This document shows positions 25,819 to 34,059 of a stretch of 64,000 nucleotides of DNA, piece after piece. The notes below the pieces were generated by a model that saw only the letters and a list, made by a program, of their open reading frames with translations, did no database searches and was not told where the DNA came from. The stretch is from positions 22,239 through 86,238 of the forward strand of contig CAYXHP010000072.1 of assembly GCA_964465015.1 (NCBI GenBank), in the 5' to 3' direction. The translations under genes and the position numbers were made by a program. Position 1 is the stretch's first letter; each line of letters opens with the position of its first letter. The DNA is from Humimonas sp964465015. Lineage in GTDB: Bacteria > Gemmatimonadota > Gemmatimonadetes > Palauibacterales > Palauibacteraceae.

Positions 25819-26553
25819 ATGATCTTCCCCAACGTGCGCGCTTCTTTCGGTCGCGACGAAGCGGCTCGCGTGATACGCACCCTGGCCGATGGGGATGCGG
25901 GCCGCGCCAGCGAATGGAGGACCGTGCTGGCCGAGCGTGGCCTCGACCCGCTCCTGGACGACCCCTCCCTTCCCGGCCTTCTGATGGGGGGCTCCCGAAC
26001 CGTAGAGGATCTCTCGCTCGGCCTGGTCCTCTACGTCCTGGTCCGGCACGCCCTCCTCGAGAGCGGCGTGGAGAGCCGCATCATCGCCGACTACGTCTCC
26101 GCCCTCGTCCTCGAGTTCGGCTTCCGTGGCCGATCCCACCGCATCTCCGACCAGGACGGCCGCGAGTATCACTATCTGGTCGACATTCTCGCCGACATGG
26201 CCACGGCGCGGGGGAGGCGAGCGTTCCTGCTCCAGGCGCACCTGGGAAACTTCGCACTGTGGCTGTCCGGACTGTTCCCCGACCACATCGAGTCGCGGAT
26301 GCACGGCCGCGGGGGACCGGACCTGTCCTACTACGAGGAGATGGGCCGGACCGGCTACCGGATGGCCGCCGACGCCCCGGTAGCCCGCCAGGAGTCCCTG
26401 GACCGCCTGTACCGCGATGCGGCGGAGGCTTTCGTGGAGCTTCGGCGGGGCCTCAACCGGGTCTCGGACCGCTACCTGGTGCCGAAGAGGGCGGCTTCGG
26501 TGGACCGCCTGCTGCGCCAGGTGAGAGACACCGTCCAGGAGCGGGAGAGCTGA
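25819..26553 (+). CDS. Conserved protein of unknown function, 244 aa
   Basis: I do not recognise a family. The protein is soluble, largely alpha-helical and charged (MIFPNVRASFGRDEAARVIR, DLSLGLVLYVLVRHALLESG, RGRSHRISDQDGREYHYLVDILADMATARGRRAFLLQAHLGNFALWLSG). It has no signal peptide and no catalytic motif that I can name. The final 60 residues are rich in Arg/Asp/Glu and probably helical (ESLDRLYRDAAEAFVELRR). The start at 25819 lies 34 bases after the lipoprotein gene, so they may be co-transcribed; 169 bases separate it from the Fur-family gene. Confidence 0.55.
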   Translation: MIFPNVRASFGRDEAARVIRTLADGDAGRASEWRTVLAERGLDPLLDDPSLPGLLMGGSRTVEDLSLGLVLYVLVRHALLESGVESRIIADYVSALVLEFGFRGRSHRISDQDGREYHYLVDILADMATARGRRAFLLQAHLGNFALWLSGLFPDHIESRMHGRGGPDLSYYEEMGRTGYRMAADAPVARQESLDRLYRDAAEAFVELRRGLNRVSDRYLVPKRAASVDRLLRQVRDTVQERES

Positions 26554-26600
26554 GAGGCGGGGGTGAAGCGGTCCGTGGGACCGAGGGTCGGCCGGGGCCG

Positions 26601-26625
26601 CGAATCGATAATGACTATTGATTCG
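26601..26625. promoter_or_regulatory. Fur-box-like palindrome upstream of the Fur-family gene
   Basis: A 25-base imperfect palindrome sits 97 bases upstream of the regulator's ATG. The outer arms CGAATC (26601-26606) and GATTCG (26620-26625) are perfect complements. The core GATAATGACTATTGATTC matches much of the classic Fur consensus GATAATGATAATCATTATC. It lies in an AT-rich island within GC-rich DNA, as expected for an autoregulatory operator. Confidence 0.65.
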
Positions 26626-26722
26626 AGCCTCCTGGCGGCCTAGCTTCCCGTCACCGAGCCATGCCGGAAGCACGAGGGCGCGCGCTCCGGCATCACGCGG
26701 CCGTACTCCGAGGCACGAGCCC

Positions 26723-27229
26723 ATGGACACCACTCTCCAGACCCGACCTCCGCTGGGCTGCGCTGCAGTCATGATGAGCGTGTTCCGCGCCAGCCTGCAG
26801 GAGCACCAGCTCCCCGTCACGCAACAGCGGGAGACGGTGGCGGGCATCCTGTTCGAGTCCACCGGTCACCTGTCGGCCGACGATATCGCCGCCCGGCTCA
26901 GCGAGCGTGGCGATCACGTCGGCAAGGCCACGATCTATCGGACCCTGAACCTCCTGGTGGACGTCGGGCTGGCCACGGAACACGACTTCGACGAGGGCTT
27001 CAAGCGCTACGAGGCCCGCATCGGGCCCTCGCGCCACGATCACCTGATCTGCACCTCGTGCGGGGAGGTGTTCGAGTTCCACCGACCGGAGCTCGACGCG
27101 CTCCAGGAGGAGATCGGGGCCGAGACCGGCTTCAGGCCCCTCACCCGGCAGGTCAAGATCTACGGCCTGTGCGCCGAGTGCGACGCCGCCGAGGCGCGCG
27201 AGGGAGAGGATCTCCGTCGTGCCGGGTAG
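26723..27229 (+). CDS. Fur-family metalloregulator
   Basis: The 168-residue protein has a winged-helix N-terminal half (PVTQQRETVAGILFESTGHLSADDIAARLSE, then GKATIYRTLNLLVDVGL with the recognition helix) and a C-terminal dimerisation half. The latter has the metal-site stretch RHDHLICTSCGEVFEF and the second structural Cys pair CAEC near the end. The four Cys pattern (CTSC, CAEC) is usual for Fur/Zur structural zinc. The residues cannot decide between Fur, Zur and PerR. A palindromic site upstream (26601-26625) indicates self-regulation. Confidence 0.88.
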   Translation: MDTTLQTRPPLGCAAVMMSVFRASLQEHQLPVTQQRETVAGILFESTGHLSADDIAARLSERGDHVGKATIYRTLNLLVDVGLATEHDFDEGFKRYEARIGPSRHDHLICTSCGEVFEFHRPELDALQEEIGAETGFRPLTRQVKIYGLCAECDAAEAREGEDLRRAG

Positions 27230-27283
27230 GCCGGGCCACCGCGCTGCCGGCCCGCCGCCACTCTTCCCGCACGGCCGCTTCGC

Positions 27284-27850
27284 GTGAGCCGCGCGAGCGA
27301 GCGGCTCCTCCAGCTCCTGGCGCAGCGCTCCTTCCGCCTGGGCGACTTCGAGCTCGCCTCCGGTCGCCACAGCGACTACTACATCGACTGCCGTACCACC
27401 ACGATGCACGCCGAGGGGCAGGCGCTCCTGGGCGAGGTGGCCCTGGACGCCTTGCACGAAGCGGAGCTCCATCCCGACCTCGTCGGTGGGCTCACCATGG
27501 GCGCCGACCCTATCTCGTACTCGATCGCCGGCGAGAGCTGGCGCCGCGGGGAGCCGGTCCACGCCTTCTCGGTCCGAAAGCGCGCCAAGGACCACGGACG
27601 TGGCCGCCGCATCGAGGGCTGCTTCGAGGCCGGCGCACGCGTGGTGGTGGTGGAGGACGTGATCACGACCGGAGGCTCGGCCCTGCAGGCGATTCGCGAG
27701 GTCGCGACCGAGAACGGCCAGGTGCTGGGTGTACTGGCGCTGGTGGACCGGGAGGAAGGCGGACGGCAGGCCATCGAGCGGGAGGGCCATCGGGTGATCG
27801 CCCTGTACACGGCCGGCGAGCTCCGGGACGCCTACCGGCAGCTCGACTGA
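27284..27850 (+). CDS. pyrE: Orotate phosphoribosyltransferase
   Basis: The 188-residue protein carries the PRPP-binding signature VVVVEDVITTGGSALQA at about 122-138 and the OPRTase N-terminal motif RLGDFELASGRHSDYYIDCR with the flexible substrate loop. It catalyses transfer of ribose phosphate from PRPP to orotate in UMP synthesis. GTG 27284 is the start. The nfuA gene follows after 75 bases. Confidence 0.93.
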   Translation: MSRASERLLQLLAQRSFRLGDFELASGRHSDYYIDCRTTTMHAEGQALLGEVALDALHEAELHPDLVGGLTMGADPISYSIAGESWRRGEPVHAFSVRKRAKDHGRGRRIEGCFEAGARVVVVEDVITTGGSALQAIREVATENGQVLGVLALVDREEGGRQAIEREGHRVIALYTAGELRDAYRQLD

Positions 27851-27925
27851 AACAGACGAACCGGTGAGGGGTTTGGAGCAGGAACGGCCGCTTTTCGACC
27901 CGTGTTCGGTGGAGGACAGGCCCAC

Positions 27926-28504
27926 GTGATCCGCTTCACGGAAACCGCCCGCCAGCGCGTGCTGGCGTTCATGGAGGAGGAGGGTGAGAAGGGACTCGCG
28001 GTCCGCATCGACCTGCGCGACTCGAGTCCCTTCGCCCCGGAATACGACCTGGCCCTGATCGGTCCCGAAGAGATCATCGAGGACGACCGGGCGTTCGACC
28101 AGGGAGGTTTCCGTCTCTACGCGGCACCGACCGCCGCCGAGTTCCTGGAGGGCTCGGAGATCGACTGGGTCGAATCGCTGCAGGGAACCGGCTTCAAGGT
28201 CGACAACCCCAACGTGAGGCCGCTCGGGTCCGAGCCTCCCAGCGGTCCGCTCGCCGAGCGGGTCGAACAGGTGCTGCGCGAGCAGATCAACCCCGGGGTC
28301 GCCTCCCATGGCGGCCACGTCAGCCTGGTCGACATCCGCGACGGAGTCGTCTTCCTCCGCATGAGCGGCGGGTGCCAGGGGTGCGGGATGGCCTCCGTGA
28401 CCCTGACGCAGGGTATCAAGGAGGCGCTGCGTCGCGCGATACCCGAGGTGCGGGGGGTCGAGGACGTCACCGACCACTCCGCCGGCCGGAACCCCTACTA
28501 CTAG
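27926..28504 (+). CDS. nfuA: NfuA-type Fe-S cluster carrier protein
   Basis: The 192-residue protein has an N-terminal A-type-like domain without the usual Cys ligands (VIRFTETARQRVLAFMEEEGEKGLAVRI) and a C-terminal NifU domain. The NifU domain carries GGCQGCGMASVTL, with Cys150 and Cys153 as the CxxC Fe-S ligands, preceded by HGGHVSLVDI. This matches NfuA, which delivers Fe-S clusters to apo-proteins. GTG 27926 is preferred over GTG 27902 because VIRFTETA aligns with the start of E. coli NfuA (MIRISDAA) and GGAGG lies at 27911-27915. Its stop is 4 bases from the convergent baeRF gene. Confidence 0.9.
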   Translation: MIRFTETARQRVLAFMEEEGEKGLAVRIDLRDSSPFAPEYDLALIGPEEIIEDDRAFDQGGFRLYAAPTAAEFLEGSEIDWVESLQGTGFKVDNPNVRPLGSEPPSGPLAERVEQVLREQINPGVASHGGHVSLVDIRDGVVFLRMSGGCQGCGMASVTLTQGIKEALRRAIPEVRGVEDVTDHSAGRNPYY

Positions 28505-28508
28505 TCCC

Positions 28509-29738
28509 CTAGCGCAGGATCCCCGCCACCCCCGTCTCCGTGGGCATGCGCTCCGCGGGGAGCACGAGCGCGTTTCCGCCGTGCAGGATCACCACCTCGG
28601 CGAGCTCGTCCAGGAGCTCGGCCGCCTCCCCGGATGGATCGTCGCCGCCCTCCTTCTCGATCTCGATCGCGCCGGTCTCACGGTCCAGGCGGCCCCACAC
28701 CCGTCGGTCACGCTCGGTGAGGAGCAGTCGGATACGGCCGGCCACGGCCAGGTGAGCCAGGTTGGCCAGGTCCAGCTCCCCCTTGCCGCGCCCGTAGGAT
28801 CCCTCCCACAGGTCCAGGGCCCGGTCGATCTCGCGGTCCACCTGCGCCCGCGCGATCGGCCACGCCGCCTGGTGGACGCGCTCGGCGCTCCAATCGGCGA
28901 CGGAGGCCTCGATCCCCTGCTCGGCCAGGTTGCGCAGCCGGCTCACGTCGCGGTACAGGGAGTGGTATTCCTTGACCGCGGCCAGGACCAGCGGTCCGAT
29001 CTCTCCCTCGAGCATGTCCTGCAGTCCCTCGTCGACCGCCTTGAAGAACCGGCGGAGCTCGGGCTCGTCGTCGTCGGCGCCGACCCCGTGGCCGTGGAAG
29101 ACCGGCATCACGCCACCCCGACCGTGCGTGCCGTGCGTATCCCGGGTGTACTTGCGGCGGAGCACGATCTTCTGATCGCGTTCGAACTCGTAGCCCAGAG
29201 CTTCCATGAGGTTGCGCGGCACGCCCTGGAGGTCGATGGGGCTCGCTCCGGCCGCCGTCCCGGACCACAGGACGACCTTCTTCTGGCTCAGCCCGAGCAC
29301 CCAGTACCGGTCGGGCGCCTGGAGGTACTCGAGCATCGGGCGGGTATGGAAGGTCGGCGCCACGACCACCAGGTCGGGGAGATCGGCCGGGAGCCGGTAG
29401 AGCCGCTGGACGGCGGGTGAGGCGAATACGGCCAGCCCTCCCGACTGGTACCGCCAGAACTCCTCCTCGCGCGTCAGCGGCTCGAGCTCCGCGGTGAGGG
29501 ACTCCCCGGCGCCGTTGGAGCCCTCGGCCGTGCCGAGCAGATCCCGGGCCCGGTCCAGCGCCGCCCGGTACCGGAGGCGATTGGTCTCCGCCTCGCTGCT
29601 CGAGCGCTCGGTAGGAACGTACATGGAGATGGCGGGACCTTCCCGCTCCTCCAGCAGGGTGCGCAGGTCATCTCGTCCAAAGTAGTCCACGAAAGCCCCC
29701 TCTCGTGAGGTCGGCTCGGTATCAGGCAGCGCGTTCAT
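28509..29738 (-). CDS. baeRF family protein (eRF1-like)
   Basis: The 409-residue protein resembles the bacterial archaeo-eukaryotic release factor (baeRF) families, probably family 3. Recognisable segments are PAISMYVPTERSSSEAETNRLRYR at the N-terminus, GGLAVFASP, PDLVVVAPTFHTRPMLEYLQ, WVLGLSQKKVVLWSG, and the C-terminal GNALVLPAERMPTETGVAGIL. Bacterial eRF1-like proteins have been proposed to act in ribosome rescue or stress, but their biochemistry is little known. There is no signal peptide. It is convergent with nfuA. Confidence 0.8.
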   Translation of the reverse strand: MNALPDTEPTSREGAFVDYFGRDDLRTLLEEREGPAISMYVPTERSSSEAETNRLRYRAALDRARDLLGTAEGSNGAGESLTAELEPLTREEEFWRYQSGGLAVFASPAVQRLYRLPADLPDLVVVAPTFHTRPMLEYLQAPDRYWVLGLSQKKVVLWSGTAAGASPIDLQGVPRNLMEALGYEFERDQKIVLRRKYTRDTHGTHGRGGVMPVFHGHGVGADDDEPELRRFFKAVDEGLQDMLEGEIGPLVLAAVKEYHSLYRDVSRLRNLAEQGIEASVADWSAERVHQAAWPIARAQVDREIDRALDLWEGSYGRGKGELDLANLAHLAVAGRIRLLLTERDRRVWGRLDRETGAIEIEKEGGDDPSGEAAELLDELAEVVILHGGNALVLPAERMPTETGVAGILR

Positions 29739-29822
29739 CGATTCCCTTCAACCTACGTACCAGCTCCATCGGCGCGGCCACGATCGCCCGACGCGCATCC
29801 GCGCCGCATTCGCTACGATCCT

Positions 29823-30164
29823 CTAGTCGCCCGGGACGACGGCGTGCAGCACGAGGCCCACGACCGACATGACCAGGGCCCCCAGGAAGGCGGCCCCGAA
29901 GCCGCTCAGGGCGAAGCCCGGCGTGAGAGCGGCGGCCAGGTAGAACAGGACCCCGTTGAGGATCAGGTAGAAGATCCCCAACGTCAGGATCGTGACCGGG
30001 AAGGTGAGGAACACCAGCACCGGCTTGACCACGGCGTTGACGAGGCCGATGACCAGAGCGGCCAGGAGCAGGGCCCGCGTGCCGGCCACGGAGATGCCGG
30101 GCACGAGCCACGCGGTGAACCAGAGGGCGGCGGCGTCGATCAGCCAGTTGACCAGCAGGCGCAT
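29823..30164 (-). CDS. Phage-holin-family (PF04020-like) membrane protein
   Basis: The 113-residue protein has four hydrophobic segments and a typical pattern: MRLLVNWLIDAAALWFTAWLVPGI, ALLLAALVIGLVNAVVKPVLVFLTFPVTILTLGIFYLILNGVLFYLAA, and FLGALVMSVVGLVLHAV. The NAVVKP and FLTFPVTILTLGIFYLILN stretches are hallmarks of this small chromosomally encoded membrane family, which is unrelated in role to real phage lysis holins. Function unknown. ATG 30164 follows AAGGAG. It is divergent from the macro-domain gene. Confidence 0.85.
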   Translation of the reverse strand: MRLLVNWLIDAAALWFTAWLVPGISVAGTRALLLAALVIGLVNAVVKPVLVFLTFPVTILTLGIFYLILNGVLFYLAAALTPGFALSGFGAAFLGALVMSVVGLVLHAVVPGD

Positions 30165-30285
30165 CCGGTGACTCCTTCCATGGGGAACCGCTCTGGCGGC
30201 CGACGCCGACGCGCGGGATCGCCCACCCGTGGCCGCGGACCGGGGCTCCGCGACCACCCGTAATCTAGCGCTCCGGAGGCCCGCC

Positions 30286-30834
30286 ATGAAGATCCAGAGA
30301 GATGACGTCACCCTCGAGCTGGTGCGAGGAAGCATCGCGGCGCAGGAGGGCTTCGACGCGGTGGTGAACGCCGCCAACGCCCGACTGGAACCGGGCGGGG
30401 GCGTGGCCGGGGCGATCCACCGCGGCGCCGGTCCCGGCCTGGCGCGGGAGTGCCGACCCCTGGGCCCGATCGAGCCCGGCGAGGCCGTACTGACGGGCGG
30501 ACATCGCCTCCCCAACCCCTACGTCATCCACTGCCTGGGTCCGGTGTGGGGCCGGGACGAGCCGGCCGACGAGCTCCTGCGGCGCTGCTACCGGCGAGCG
30601 CTCGAGCTGGCCGAGGAGCACGGTCTCTCCTCCATCGCCTTCCCCGCCCTGTCGACCGGGGCCTTCGGCTACCCGCTCCCCCAGGCCGCCCGGGCCTCGA
30701 TCGACGAGATCGTGAGCGCGCTGCCACGCCTCCGTTCGGTGCGGCGGATCCGATTCACGCTGTTCGGAGACGAGGCCCTGGAGGCGTACCGGAAGGCGCT
30801 CCGCGACCGAACCGGGCAGGAGGAGGGAGACTGA
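30286..30834 (+). CDS. Macro-domain (ADP-ribose-binding) protein
   Basis: The 182-residue protein is a stand-alone macro domain: VVNAANARLEPGGGVAGAIHRGAGPGLAREC contains the Asn and glycine-rich loop, and later IAFPALSTGAFGYPLPQAARASI forms the second phosphate loop. It most resembles the MacroD/YmdB class, which removes ADP-ribose from proteins or O-acetyl-ADP-ribose. ATG 30286 follows GGAGG. It is isolated from a known toxin or CRISPR-linked system in this window; its neighbours are the holin-like gene and rlpA. Confidence 0.88.
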   Translation: MKIQRDDVTLELVRGSIAAQEGFDAVVNAANARLEPGGGVAGAIHRGAGPGLARECRPLGPIEPGEAVLTGGHRLPNPYVIHCLGPVWGRDEPADELLRRCYRRALELAEEHGLSSIAFPALSTGAFGYPLPQAARASIDEIVSALPRLRSVRRIRFTLFGDEALEAYRKALRDRTGQEEGD

Positions 30835-30897
30835 AGGATCGACCGCGGAGATCTCCGGAGACTCGTCCGGCCCGCCGGGGTGGCGCTCGAAGGCCGG

Positions 30898-31569
30898 TCA
30901 GCTCTCGGGGCCGCAGGAGCGCACCGAGCCCCCGAAGCGCTGGACCACCCGGCTCGCGCCGTCCGAGTCCAGCGGCCCGGCCACCACGCGCGTGAGACCG
31001 TCGGGCCCGGCTTCGGTGCGTGCCGACTCGCCTTCCTCCTCCAGGCGGGACACCATGGCGCGGGCGTTGCCCTCGTCGCGGTAGGCGCCCACCTGGACTT
31101 CCCGACAGGCCCTCGGCGGCGTACTCACCACGATCCTCACGCGCGCCGTGCCGTCGACCAGGAAGCCCAGCTTGCGGGCCGCGGCCCTGGAGACGTCCAG
31201 CACCCGGCCCTTCACGAAGGGACCGCGGTCGTTGACGCGCAGCTCGGCCCGGCGTCCGTTGTCCAGGTTGGTGACGTCGATCCAGGTCCCGAGCGGCAGC
31301 GTCCGGTGGGCCGCCGTAAGCGCGTTCATGTCGAAGGTCTCGCCCGAGGCGGTCGGGCGACCGTCGAACTGGTCTCCGTACCAGGACGCCAGCCCGGTCT
31401 GGCTCCAGCCCGGGTTCACGCTGGCCATCGCCGGCTCGGCCGACGCCGGCCCGGGCCCGAGCGAGGGCGGGCGGTTGCGGCCGGCGCAGGCGCCGGAGTA
31501 GCACAGCAGGACCAGCGCCCCGGCGCGCACGAGCCGGCGGGCGGTGGCGGATCTCGGGACGGCGTTCAT
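30898..31569 (-). CDS. rlpA: RlpA-like septal lytic transglycosylase lipoprotein
   Basis: The 223-residue protein has a leader with a lipobox-like Cys (LLCYSGACAG), then a double-psi beta-barrel domain: GLASWYGDQFDGRPTASGE, MNALTAAHRTLPLGTW, and RVNDRGPFVKGRVLDVS. This is the RlpA signature with conserved Tyr/Asp/His/Asp positions of a peptidoglycan-denuding enzyme. The last 75 residues look like a SPOR domain (REVQVGAYRDEGNARAMVSRLEEEG, TRVVAGPLDSDGASRVV), which binds denuded septal glycan. ATG 31569 is the start; it is divergent from metE. Confidence 0.9.
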   Translation of the reverse strand: MNAVPRSATARRLVRAGALVLLCYSGACAGRNRPPSLGPGPASAEPAMASVNPGWSQTGLASWYGDQFDGRPTASGETFDMNALTAAHRTLPLGTWIDVTNLDNGRRAELRVNDRGPFVKGRVLDVSRAAARKLGFLVDGTARVRIVVSTPPRACREVQVGAYRDEGNARAMVSRLEEEGESARTEAGPDGLTRVVAGPLDSDGASRVVQRFGGSVRSCGPES

Positions 31570-31592
31570 GACTGGATGAGAGTCCCGGACCG

Positions 31593-31611
31593 CTCCGGAC
31601 GCAAGCCGGAG
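31593..31611. other. Small hairpin in the rlpA/metE divergent region
   Basis: CTCCGG (31593-31598) and CCGGAG (31606-31611) pair perfectly across a 7-base loop ACGCAAG. It lies in the 171-base gap between the divergent rlpA and metE genes and could be part of the metE leader. Neither a complete SAM-type nor a complete cobalamin-type riboswitch core is visible around it. Confidence 0.35.
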
Positions 31612-31740
31612 CCCCGCGACCGGAACGCTTCTTGACCCGTGGGGAACGGACCGGGCTGGCACCCGGCCCATTCGGGGGACATCCTTGGGGCGTCCCGGCT
31701 TCCGATCAGGCGACCACCTCCACAGGAGAAGCCGACGAAC

Positions 31741-34059
31741 ATGGCGACGGCAGCGAATCTGGGCTTTCCTCGCATCGGCACGGAACGCGAGCTCAAGAAG
31801 GCAACCGAGGCCTACTGGCGCGGCGAGATCGCGGCCGACGCCCTGGCCGCGAGAGCAGCGGAGCTGCGGCGGCGAGCCTGGGGAGCTCAGCAGGCGGCGG
31901 GCATCGAGCACGTCCCCTCCAACGACTTCTCCTACTACGACCACGTTCTCGACACGGCCGCCCTGCTGGGCGCCATCCCGGAGCGGTACGGGTGGACCGG
32001 CGGGACGCTGGAGCTGGACCGCTACTTCGCCATGGCCAGGGGCTCGCAGACCGAGGAGCTCGACGTGCCGGCAATGGAGATGACCAAGTGGTTCGACACC
32101 AACTACCACTACATCGTCCCCGAGCTCAGCTCGGACCAGGAGTTCCGGATCTCCGGCTCGAAGCCCCTGGACGAGCTGGCCGAGGCGCGTGGGGCGGGAG
32201 TCGAGACCGTCCCGGTCCTCCTGGGACCGGTCAGCTTCCTCTTCCTTTCCAAGGCGAGCGAGGGCGTGGATCCGCTGGCGGACCTCCTGGATCCCCTCGT
32301 GGAGACCTACGCCGAGGTCCTCTCCGGCCTGGTCGGCGCCGGAGCCGACTGGATCCAGCTGGACGAGCCGTGCTTCGTCGAGGACCGGCGTCAGTCCGAG
32401 CGAAGCTCGCTCACGCGGGCTTACGCGTCGCTGGCCGAGGCCGTGCCGGACGCGCGCCTCCTCGTCCAGACCTACTTCGGCCACGTGGGGGACTGCTACG
32501 AGGCCCTGGTCGACCTTCCGGTGGCGGGAATCGGCCTGGACCTCGTCCGGGGCCGGGAGCGGCACCTGGGGCTCCTGGAGACCCGTGGCTTCCCCGACGA
32601 CAAGGTGCTCCGGGCCGGCGTCGTGGACGGCCGTAACGTGTGGATCAACGACCTCGAGGGCTCGCTCGAGCTCCTGGAGCGCCTCGCCTCGCTCGTGGAT
32701 CCGAGCCGCCTGCAGGTCTCGCCCTCCTGCTCCCTCCTGCACGTCCCGCTGGATGCCGCGCGCGAGACGGGGCTGGACGCGGAGCTCCGCTCGTGGCTGG
32801 CCTTCGCCCACCAGAAGCTGGGTGAGGTGGAGATCCTCACGCGTGGCCTGAACGAGGGGCGGGACGCGATCGGGCGCGAGCTGGCCTCGAACCGGAAGGC
32901 TCTGGAGAGCCGGGAGGGCTCCAGCCGTACCCGCCGGCCGGAAGTGCGGCGCCGGATGAAGGCGCTCGATCCGGATGCGGCCCGTCGGCCCGAGCCGTTC
33001 GGCCAGCGCAAAGCCGTGCAGACCGAGCGCCTGGGCCTCCCGGTGCTCCCGACCACGGTGATCGGCTCGTTTCCCCAGACGGGGGAGGTACGCTCGAAGC
33101 GCCGGGCGTTTCGCTCCGGTGACCTGGACCGCGAGGGGTACGAGAGCTTCCTCGAGGCGGAGATCGACCGCTGCGTGCGGGTCCAGGAGGAGGTCGGCCT
33201 GGACGTCCTGGTCCACGGCGAGTTCGAGCGCAACGACATGGTCGAGTACTTCGGCGAGCTCATGGACGGCTATGCCTTCACCCGGAACGGCTGGGTGCAG
33301 TCCTACGGGAGCCGGTACGTCAAGCCGCCCATCCTGTACGGCGACATCCACCGTCCCGGCCCCATCACGGTGCGCTGGTGGTCCTACGCCGCCTCCCGCA
33401 CCGACCGGCCGCTCAAGGGGATGCTCACCGGACCGGTCACCATGCTGCAGTGGTCGTTCGTGCGGGACGACCAGCCGCGCCGGGAAACGTGCTACCAGCT
33501 GGCCCTGGCCGTGCGCGACGAGGTGGAGGACCTGCAGGCGGCGGGGACGCCCGTGATCCAGGTGGACGAGCCGGCGCTCCGCGAGGGGCTCCCGCTCCGC
33601 CGGGAGGGCCGTGACGATTACCTGCGCTGGGCCGTGAACGCCTTCCGGATCGCCACGGCCACGGCGCGGCCCGACACGCAGATCCACACGCACATGTGCT
33701 ATTCGGAGTTCAACGACATCATCGAGCACATCGCCCGCATGGACGCCGACGTCCTCCTGATCGAGAACGCGCGCTCCGACGAGGAGCTGCTGGCCGTGTT
33801 CCGGGACTTCGACTACGAGCGCGACATCGGTCCGGGCGTGTACGACATCCACTCGCCGCGGGTGCCGCCGGCCGAGGAGATGGCCGACCACATCCGGGAC
33901 TCACTCACGGTGCTCCCGGCGGACCGGCTGTGGGTGAACCCCGACTGCGGGCTCAAGACCCGGCGCTGGGAGGAGGTCGTTCCGGCCCTGGCGAACATGG
34001 TCGAGGCGGCCCGGACCGTCCGCGGCGAGCCGGGAGACGGGGCCGCCGGAGGAGCATGA
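31741..34059 (+). CDS. metE: Cobalamin-independent methionine synthase
   Basis: The 772-residue protein is MetE, transferring the methyl group from methyl-tetrahydrofolate to homocysteine without B12. Evidence is the N-terminal LGFPRIGTERELKKATEAYW, the mid-protein linker, the C-terminal signature LPTTVIGSFPQTGEVR, the zinc ligands in HTHMCYSEF (His and Cys), a Glu in the following strand and Cys in NPDCGLKTR. Full length. ATG 31741 is at a conserved start (MATAANLGFPRIG). It overlaps the ClC gene by four bases at its end, so the two are co-transcribed. Confidence 0.97.
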   Translation: MATAANLGFPRIGTERELKKATEAYWRGEIAADALAARAAELRRRAWGAQQAAGIEHVPSNDFSYYDHVLDTAALLGAIPERYGWTGGTLELDRYFAMARGSQTEELDVPAMEMTKWFDTNYHYIVPELSSDQEFRISGSKPLDELAEARGAGVETVPVLLGPVSFLFLSKASEGVDPLADLLDPLVETYAEVLSGLVGAGADWIQLDEPCFVEDRRQSERSSLTRAYASLAEAVPDARLLVQTYFGHVGDCYEALVDLPVAGIGLDLVRGRERHLGLLETRGFPDDKVLRAGVVDGRNVWINDLEGSLELLERLASLVDPSRLQVSPSCSLLHVPLDAARETGLDAELRSWLAFAHQKLGEVEILTRGLNEGRDAIGRELASNRKALESREGSSRTRRPEVRRRMKALDPDAARRPEPFGQRKAVQTERLGLPVLPTTVIGSFPQTGEVRSKRRAFRSGDLDREGYESFLEAEIDRCVRVQEEVGLDVLVHGEFERNDMVEYFGELMDGYAFTRNGWVQSYGSRYVKPPILYGDIHRPGPITVRWWSYAASRTDRPLKGMLTGPVTMLQWSFVRDDQPRRETCYQLALAVRDEVEDLQAAGTPVIQVDEPALREGLPLRREGRDDYLRWAVNAFRIATATARPDTQIHTHMCYSEFNDIIEHIARMDADVLLIENARSDEELLAVFRDFDYERDIGPGVYDIHSPRVPPAEEMADHIRDSLTVLPADRLWVNPDCGLKTRRWEEVVPALANMVEAARTVRGEPGDGAAGGA

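Noticed and set aside
31570..31740. Cobalamin or SAM riboswitch before metE
   Set aside because: Some GC-rich pieces resemble the cobalamin core, but GCCACT and GGGAAGGC-type blocks are absent and no SAM-I core is present; only a small hairpin is clear.
30898..33891. Very long open frame on the minus strand across metE
   Set aside because: It is antisense to a clear metE and its peptide has no domain; only the last part (30898-31569) is the real rlpA gene. High GC content produces such shadow frames.
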